This document shows positions 60,256 through 64,000 of a stretch of 64,000 nt of DNA, one piece after another (positions within the stretch are counted from its first letter, which is position 1; each line of letters begins with the position of its first letter). The stretch lies in assembly GCA_018826295.1 (NCBI GenBank), contig JAHJZX010000021.1:1-64000 (forward strand). The letters are read 5' to 3'. Both the position numbers and the translations under genes were made by a program. The notes under the pieces were generated by a model. The model worked only from the letters and a program-made list of their open reading frames with translations. It searched no databases and was not told the origin of the DNA. This DNA is from Gammaproteobacteria bacterium. Lineage in GTDB: Bacteria > Pseudomonadota > Gammaproteobacteria > Enterobacterales > Alteromonadaceae.

Positions 60256-60302
60256 AACCCGCTGCAACCTGAGCCAGCCTGTCCTGGTCCGGTTTAGCGG
60301 GT
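60256..60302. terminator. Nested inverted repeats between mlaA and chemoreceptor
   Basis: ACCCGCT (60257-60263) pairs with AGCGGGT (60296-60302). Inside lie AACC/GGTT and CCAG/CTGG. The stem reaches into the last codon of the convergent chemoreceptor gene. It is placed like a shared terminator for mlaA and the chemoreceptor, but no clear T run flanks it, so the call is weak. Confidence 0.35.
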
Positions 60303-61835
60303 AAAGCCTATTCGAAAACCACCCCAGTGCCGGCCATTAACATAAATTGGCACGGACAAATCATGCAATATTTCACCTGTGTCTCGTTTGTAGGTTTGCA
60401 GCAGCATTGATTCGGTGTGGCTGCCGCAGCGGCTGCCAGTGCGGTCATTAAAAATACGTTTGGTGCGGTTTTGCAATAAGTCTTTGGCGTAATTACCCGT
60501 CAGTGGCTGGCTGAACTTTTTGTTGTGGGTGGGAAAATAACCTTTGCGATCGACAGCACCGGCATACAGCACCTTGCTATGACGGCTTAATATTGGCTCC
60601 TGCACCGCCGGAAACTGCTGATCGGAAAAACTGTCATAGCCGGTATGATATTTAGCCGGATTAGTACCGCTGATTTGCTGGTACTTTTCAGCAAATACTG
60701 CATCAGCACTGAGTTTACCGCTGCTGATTGCCTGTGCCAGTAAACGGCCGATGGCGTCGGCTGCTGCCATGGCTTCTTGCAGTATAGGTTGGTAAAAGCT
60801 GTGTTGACTTAAGCTGTTAAGCTCGCGGTAGATGCTTTCAGTTTGCTCTGACAACGCCACCGCCTGCTCTGCCACGCTATGGCCCTTCTGGCTGATATTC
60901 TGCAAGGCACTGCCAATGCTGGTTGCCGATTGTGCCAATTGAGCACTGGTATGCTGTAAGTCGGCGCTTACACTCTGTAGCTGATTTAGCGTGCTCGACG
61001 AGCTGCCAATCTGCTGATTTATATCAGTAAAGCCGGCGGTTACCTGGGTAAGTTCCTGTTGCACCTGTTCACCGGCCTGTTGCAGTAGTGCCATACGCTC
61101 GGCGGTATGCTGGCTTTGTGCGCGTATACTGCCAAGCATGCCGGCAATGTCTTTAGTCGCGGTAGCGGTTTTGCCGGCCAGTGCTCTGACTTCCTCAGCC
61201 ACCACAGCAAAACCACGGCCTTGCTCGCCGGCGCGGGCGGCTTCAATAGCCGCGTTTAATGCCAGTAAGTTTGTTTGCTCTGCCACCGTGTTGATAACAT
61301 CGGTAATGCGCTGAATATCGTCGCTGCTGCTGCGCAGCTGCTCCAGTGCGGTGGCATTGCTGCGCACATCCGCCACCAAAGCGCTGATATTTTGCATAGC
61401 ATTATCTAAGCGCTGATCTGCCTGGCCCGATGCATCGGCTGTGTGCTGTAAGTTGGTGTTTATTTGCTGCAAAGACGCTGTCAACTGGCCTCCGGTTGCG
61501 GCAAGTTGCTGGCTGACATCGCTGATATCGCGGCTGTCGTTGCTGCTTAACTGAATATCTTTAATTAAACCATCTATGTAGAACGACACTTCTGCTGCAC
61601 CTATCGCCATGCTTGATGTTGCCGCCGTAATGTTATCTGCAGTGTTTGCCAGGCTGTCATCCTGCTCTGCGCTGTTATCCGCCACCGGCGGTCGCACCCG
61701 GCTGGCATAGGCAGTAAATACTACGCAGCCAACCAGCAAAGCAGCAATAGCAGAATTGAATAACAGGTAGAGGCTTAATTGTGCCGCTATAAACACCAGT
61801 AAAACCACGGCAAATCTGGGTGAGGGCAGAGACAT
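60294..61835 (-). CDS. Methyl-accepting chemotaxis protein with C-terminal sensor domain
   Basis: This chemoreceptor has 513 residues. Two close hydrophobic segments at about 8-45 anchor it, with almost no periplasmic part. A signalling domain follows at about 60-350, with the conserved hairpin tip near 190-235 ([40 protein letters not shown]). The C-terminal 130 residues (from about 385) form a PAS/Cache-like domain ([38 protein letters not shown]). The ligand domain is therefore cytoplasmic and C-terminal, the reverse of classical receptors. GGAG lies five bases before the ATG. No clear CheR-tether pentapeptide ends it. The ligand is unknown. Confidence 0.93.
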   Translation of the reverse strand: MSLPSPRFAVVLLVFIAAQLSLYLLFNSAIAALLVGCVVFTAYASRVRPPVADNSAEQDDSLANTADNITAATSSMAIGAAEVSFYIDGLIKDIQLSSNDSRDISDVSQQLAATGGQLTASLQQINTNLQHTADASGQADQRLDNAMQNISALVADVRSNATALEQLRSSSDDIQRITDVINTVAEQTNLLALNAAIEAARAGEQGRGFAVVAEEVRALAGKTATATKDIAGMLGSIRAQSQHTAERMALLQQAGEQVQQELTQVTAGFTDINQQIGSSSSTLNQLQSVSADLQHTSAQLAQSATSIGSALQNISQKGHSVAEQAVALSEQTESIYRELNSLSQHSFYQPILQEAMAAADAIGRLLAQAISSGKLSADAVFAEKYQQISGTNPAKYHTGYDSFSDQQFPAVQEPILSRHSKVLYAGAVDRKGYFPTHNKKFSQPLTGNYAKDLLQNRTKRIFNDRTGSRCGSHTESMLLQTYKRDTGEILHDLSVPIYVNGRHWGGFRIGFTR

Positions 61836-61855
61836 AGCAACTCCGGTTACAGCAA

Positions 61856-61884
61856 AAAATAAATACCAATTTAGCAGTGTTCAA
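61856..61884 (-). promoter_or_regulatory. Candidate sigma70 promoter of chemoreceptor
   Basis: On the minus strand TTGAAC (61884-61879), a 17-base spacer and TATTTT (61861-61856) form a moderate housekeeping promoter, 20 bases before the ATG. I found no FliA match in this region. Confidence 0.35.
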
Positions 61885-61964
61885 ACTTTCAGTAAGACTG
61901 TCAATGGGTTAATCACAGCCTGAGACTAAAGTCGTAGCCTGTAATTTAACCGTCAGCCGGCAAT

Positions 61965-61979
61965 ATTTAGCCGCTAAAT
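61965..61979. promoter_or_regulatory. Palindrome in tonB/chemoreceptor divergent region
   Basis: ATTTAGCCGCTAAAT is a perfect 7-bp inverted repeat with a one-base centre in the 258-base gap between the divergent genes. It looks like a dimeric repressor site. No cognate regulator can be named. Confidence 0.35.
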
Positions 61980-62093
61980 TTGCCACAATAACCTCACGGA
62001 AACAGTTGGCAAAAATACTGAAAAAAAAATTAACCCCTTTTATCCGGCCCGCACGTCTGAATTGATAACAACAAAAAGTACGGGAGTCACACT

Positions 62094-62732
62094 ATGCTAG
62101 CAATACCACAATACAACACTAACACTAAGCGTAGCGCCGCTGTGCTGATGGCCGGTGCCGGTGCTTTGACGATGACACTGGCATTATTTGCGGCGATGCA
62201 ACAGCTGATAGCTGTAAAAGCCAGCGGGCCAAGACCAGTTGCAACCTTGCCGGTAGTGGGGCTATATGAGCCGGTAAAAGACAGCGAAACGCTGGTAAAG
62301 CAGCCGCTGCCAAAGCAACCTGAGCTTAAACCGCGTGATTTACCTGTTGTAACGCCAGATCCTGCCACCACAGTGCAGCTTGAGCCGAATGGTTTTAACT
62401 TTACGGCACCGCCGCTGCCCAGAAACTCCGGGCCGGGTACTATGGTTCAGGCAGAGCGCGGCGCTGCACCATTGGTGCGTATTGAACCGCGGTATCCGGT
62501 TGCTGCCGCACGTGACGGTATTACCGGTTGGGTGAAACTGGGCTTTAGTATCGATGAAACCGGTGCTGTTACCGATATAGAGGTACTGGCGGCAGAACCG
62601 GCCAGAACCTTCAACAAAGAAGCGGTGGCGGCATTAAAGCGCTGGAAATATCAGCCAAAACGCCAGGATGGGGTAGCAATAAAACAAACTGGTTTACAGG
62701 TTCAGCTCGATTTTAGTCTGGACAACAACTAG
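62094..62732 (+). CDS. TonB family energy transducer
   Basis: This 212-residue protein has an N-terminal membrane helix (about 17-38). A Pro/Lys-rich periplasmic linker follows (about 45-115), then a TonB C-terminal domain (about 125-212). That domain includes RIEPRYPVAAARDGITGWVK, LGFSIDETGAVTDIEVLAAE and ALKRWKYQPKRQDG. It would couple ExbBD to outer-membrane receptors, but exbB and exbD are not adjacent. It may instead serve another TonB-like role. GGGAG precedes the ATG. Confidence 0.88.
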   Translation: MLAIPQYNTNTKRSAAVLMAGAGALTMTLALFAAMQQLIAVKASGPRPVATLPVVGLYEPVKDSETLVKQPLPKQPELKPRDLPVVTPDPATTVQLEPNGFNFTAPPLPRNSGPGTMVQAERGAAPLVRIEPRYPVAAARDGITGWVKLGFSIDETGAVTDIEVLAAEPARTFNKEAVAALKRWKYQPKRQDGVAIKQTGLQVQLDFSLDNN

Positions 62733-62768
62733 TCTGATCAGTAACAACGGCAGTAAAAGGAGCTTTGT

Positions 62769-63344
62769 ATGGCATTATCCTTTTTTTGGCAGGGCAGTAT
62801 TGCGCCGGATCTGAGCGCAGAGCAACTGTATAGCCGTTATGTTCATCATGCTGACGTCAGCGCACTGGAGCAGCTGGTTAGCTTGTACGGTGATGCGCTG
62901 TATCATTTTTTGCAGCGCCAGTCTGATCGGGCGCTGGCTGAAGATATCAGCCAGCAATGTTGGTTAAAATTGGTCGATCATAAAGCTGTTTTTGCCGGCC
63001 AAAGCAGTTTTAAGACCTGGCTGTTTAGCATGGCGCGGCATTGTCTGATAGATGAGCTGCGCCGGTTAAAACGCTGGCAAAGCCAGCAGTTGGCCGATGA
63101 TATCGCGCTGCAGCAATCTTGTCTGGCCGAGCAATTACAGCAATGCCGGCAAAATCAGCAGTTTGCTACGCTGATCTCGGCGCTGCCTTTTGCCCAGCGT
63201 GAAGCCTTAATGCTACAGCTGGAAGGGTTTTCATTAACAGAAATTAGCCAGATAACTGCGCAGCCGCCAGAGACGGTTAAAAGTCGGCTGCGCTACGCCC
63301 GGCAGTTTATGCAACAGCATAATGCTGTGTCTGGGCAGGAGTAA
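62769..63344 (+). CDS. ECF-type RNA polymerase sigma factor
   Basis: The 191-residue protein has sigma region 2 (about 22-95; LAEDISQQCWLKLVDHK, FKTWLFSMARHCLIDELRRL) and region 4 (about 135-185; LPFAQREALMLQLEGFSLTE, PETVKSRLRYARQFM). A strong AAGGAG precedes the ATG. It is four bases upstream of a membrane protein that may be its anti-sigma partner. It lies after a tonB-like gene. Its target genes are not known. Confidence 0.92.
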   Translation: MALSFFWQGSIAPDLSAEQLYSRYVHHADVSALEQLVSLYGDALYHFLQRQSDRALAEDISQQCWLKLVDHKAVFAGQSSFKTWLFSMARHCLIDELRRLKRWQSQQLADDIALQQSCLAEQLQQCRQNQQFATLISALPFAQREALMLQLEGFSLTEISQITAQPPETVKSRLRYARQFMQQHNAVSGQE

Positions 63345-63347
63345 GCT

Positions 63348-63950
63348 ATGTCAACACCTGAGCAATTTGACCGCGAACTGCGCCAGCAGTATCAGCATGA
63401 TAAAGCGCTGCATCCGCTGCCGCAGCAGGTACACCGGGCAATACGTCAGGCAACAGCACGCCAGCGTGCCGCCGGCAAAGCCCGCAATTGGCGCTTTAGC
63501 TGGCGTAGCGCACAGCTGGCTGTTTGCAGTGCCTTGTTGTTAGTAATGGCTTACTTGTTGCAGCTGCCGCAGCCGGTCACCACGCAGTATTATCAAGTGC
63601 TGCTAAGTCATAATGAGCAGTATCGCCAGGTGCAGCAACATAGTGTCAGTACTCAGGTGGCAGCCGATACCAATGCAACTGAGTATCAGCACTATATAGC
63701 CTCAACACAGCATACTGAGCAGTTTCATCGCCAAATCGGTCTGTTACGCCAGCAGCAGCAAGAATGGCAAATCAGCGTATGTAATGACTTACTGCTAACT
63801 ATCGACACGCAATTGCTGGCTCAGCTGGCTATGCCAAAAGCCGTGCGTCAGCCGCAGCCACCGCAATGGGTTGAATTTATCAGTAATTCGCGCGGGCAAT
63901 TAGTGGCAATACAACCGGCGACACAGGCTTTGTTGTGCCCGCATAGCTAA
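63348..63950 (+). CDS. Putative anti-sigma factor, single-pass membrane protein
   Basis: I do not recognise a family for this 200-residue protein. It has a cytoplasmic N-terminal part (about 1-55) rich in Gln, Arg and His and one membrane helix (about 57-73, AVCSALLLVMAYLLQL). A Gln-rich periplasmic part (about 75-200) follows. Its start lies three bases after the ECF sigma gene stop, with GGAG nearby. That layout is typical of membrane-bound anti-sigma factors, so this role is likely but inferred. No zinc-binding HxxxCxxC motif is visible. Confidence 0.7.
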   Translation: MSTPEQFDRELRQQYQHDKALHPLPQQVHRAIRQATARQRAAGKARNWRFSWRSAQLAVCSALLLVMAYLLQLPQPVTTQYYQVLLSHNEQYRQVQQHSVSTQVAADTNATEYQHYIASTQHTEQFHRQIGLLRQQQQEWQISVCNDLLLTIDTQLLAQLAMPKAVRQPQPPQWVEFISNSRGQLVAIQPATQALLCPHS

Positions 63951-64000
63951 AAAAGATTGCTCTTTTTGCCAGGTAATACCGTACTATTAACAGTATTAAG

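Noticed and set aside
63950-63967. Terminator at the right edge (AAAAAGA-TTGC-TCTTTTT)
   Set aside because: The 7-bp stem has a single G-C pair and is likely too weak, though it directly follows the last stop codon.
1-64000. Insertion sequences, CRISPR arrays, tRNA or rRNA genes
   Set aside because: I looked for transposase-like proteins, regular repeat-spacer patterns and RNA gene signatures and saw none. The gaps between genes are too short for most of them.

Overview
The window is a chromosomal segment from a polarly flagellated gammaproteobacterium. Gene content and order (flrABC, fliE to flhB, flhAFG-fliA-cheYZAB-motCD-parC-parP-cheW, then ccmA-I) match the Alteromonadales-type single polar flagellum arrangement. 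Protein sequences and layout suggest a Rheinheimera/Arsukibacterium/Alishewanella-like organism, but the genus is inference. Coding density is very high and most neighbouring genes overlap by 1-17 bases. I saw no insertion sequence, prophage, CRISPR array, tRNA or rRNA.

Layout. (1) 1-6187, plus strand: the last 18 codons of an upstream flagellin gene, a terminator, a strong FliA (sigma28) promoter with a long structured leader, then flagellin, flaG, fliD, fliS, a fliT-like gene and a Maf-type flagellin glycosyltransferase. (2) 6252-17665: a flagellin-glycan island in two convergent operons. On the plus strand are an N-acetyl sugar amidotransferase and HisF-like and HisH-like partners. On the minus strand are nine overlapping or nearly touching genes, legB-legC-legG-legI-legH-ptmE-ptmF-legF-ptmA, which look like the complete GDP-linked route to CMP-legionaminic acid. 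Both operons have plausible FliA promoters. (3) 17927-22917: an atypical short flagellin-like gene, then the regulators flrA, flrB and flrC. (4) 22994-36243: a sigma54 promoter and fliEFGHIJKLMNOPQR-flhB (basal body, C-ring, export apparatus). (5) 36267-50276: a second sigma54 promoter and flhA-flhF-flhG-fliA-cheYZAB-motCD-parC-parP-cheW-DUF2802 (placement, late sigma factor, chemotaxis, stator, polar array partitioning). (6) 50314-52428, minus strand: a FlhB C-terminal-domain paralogue and a second FliK-like protein. (7) 52614-59459: ccmABCDEFGHI, cytochrome c maturation System I. (8) 59461-63950: mlaA, a chemoreceptor with a C-terminal sensor domain, a TonB-like protein, an ECF sigma factor and a probable membrane partner.

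How it works together. FlrA with sigma54 should switch on flrBC, the fliE operon and the flhA operon. FlhF and FlhG set polar position and number. FliA, made late, then transcribes flagellin and probably the legionaminic acid genes, so that the sugar nucleotide, the Maf transferase and the flagellin substrate are made together. CheY/Z/A/B/W with ParC/ParP form the polar chemotaxis array, and MotC/MotD supply a stator.

Most interesting points: FliA control of both arms of the glycan island; a HisF-like subunit whose second catalytic Asp position reads Glu; a duplicated GC-rich element in the flagellin leader; a non-canonical flagellin next to the master regulator; a motif repeated three times in CheA that may be the ParP-docking region; and a ccmA whose conserved N-terminus has no standard start codon.
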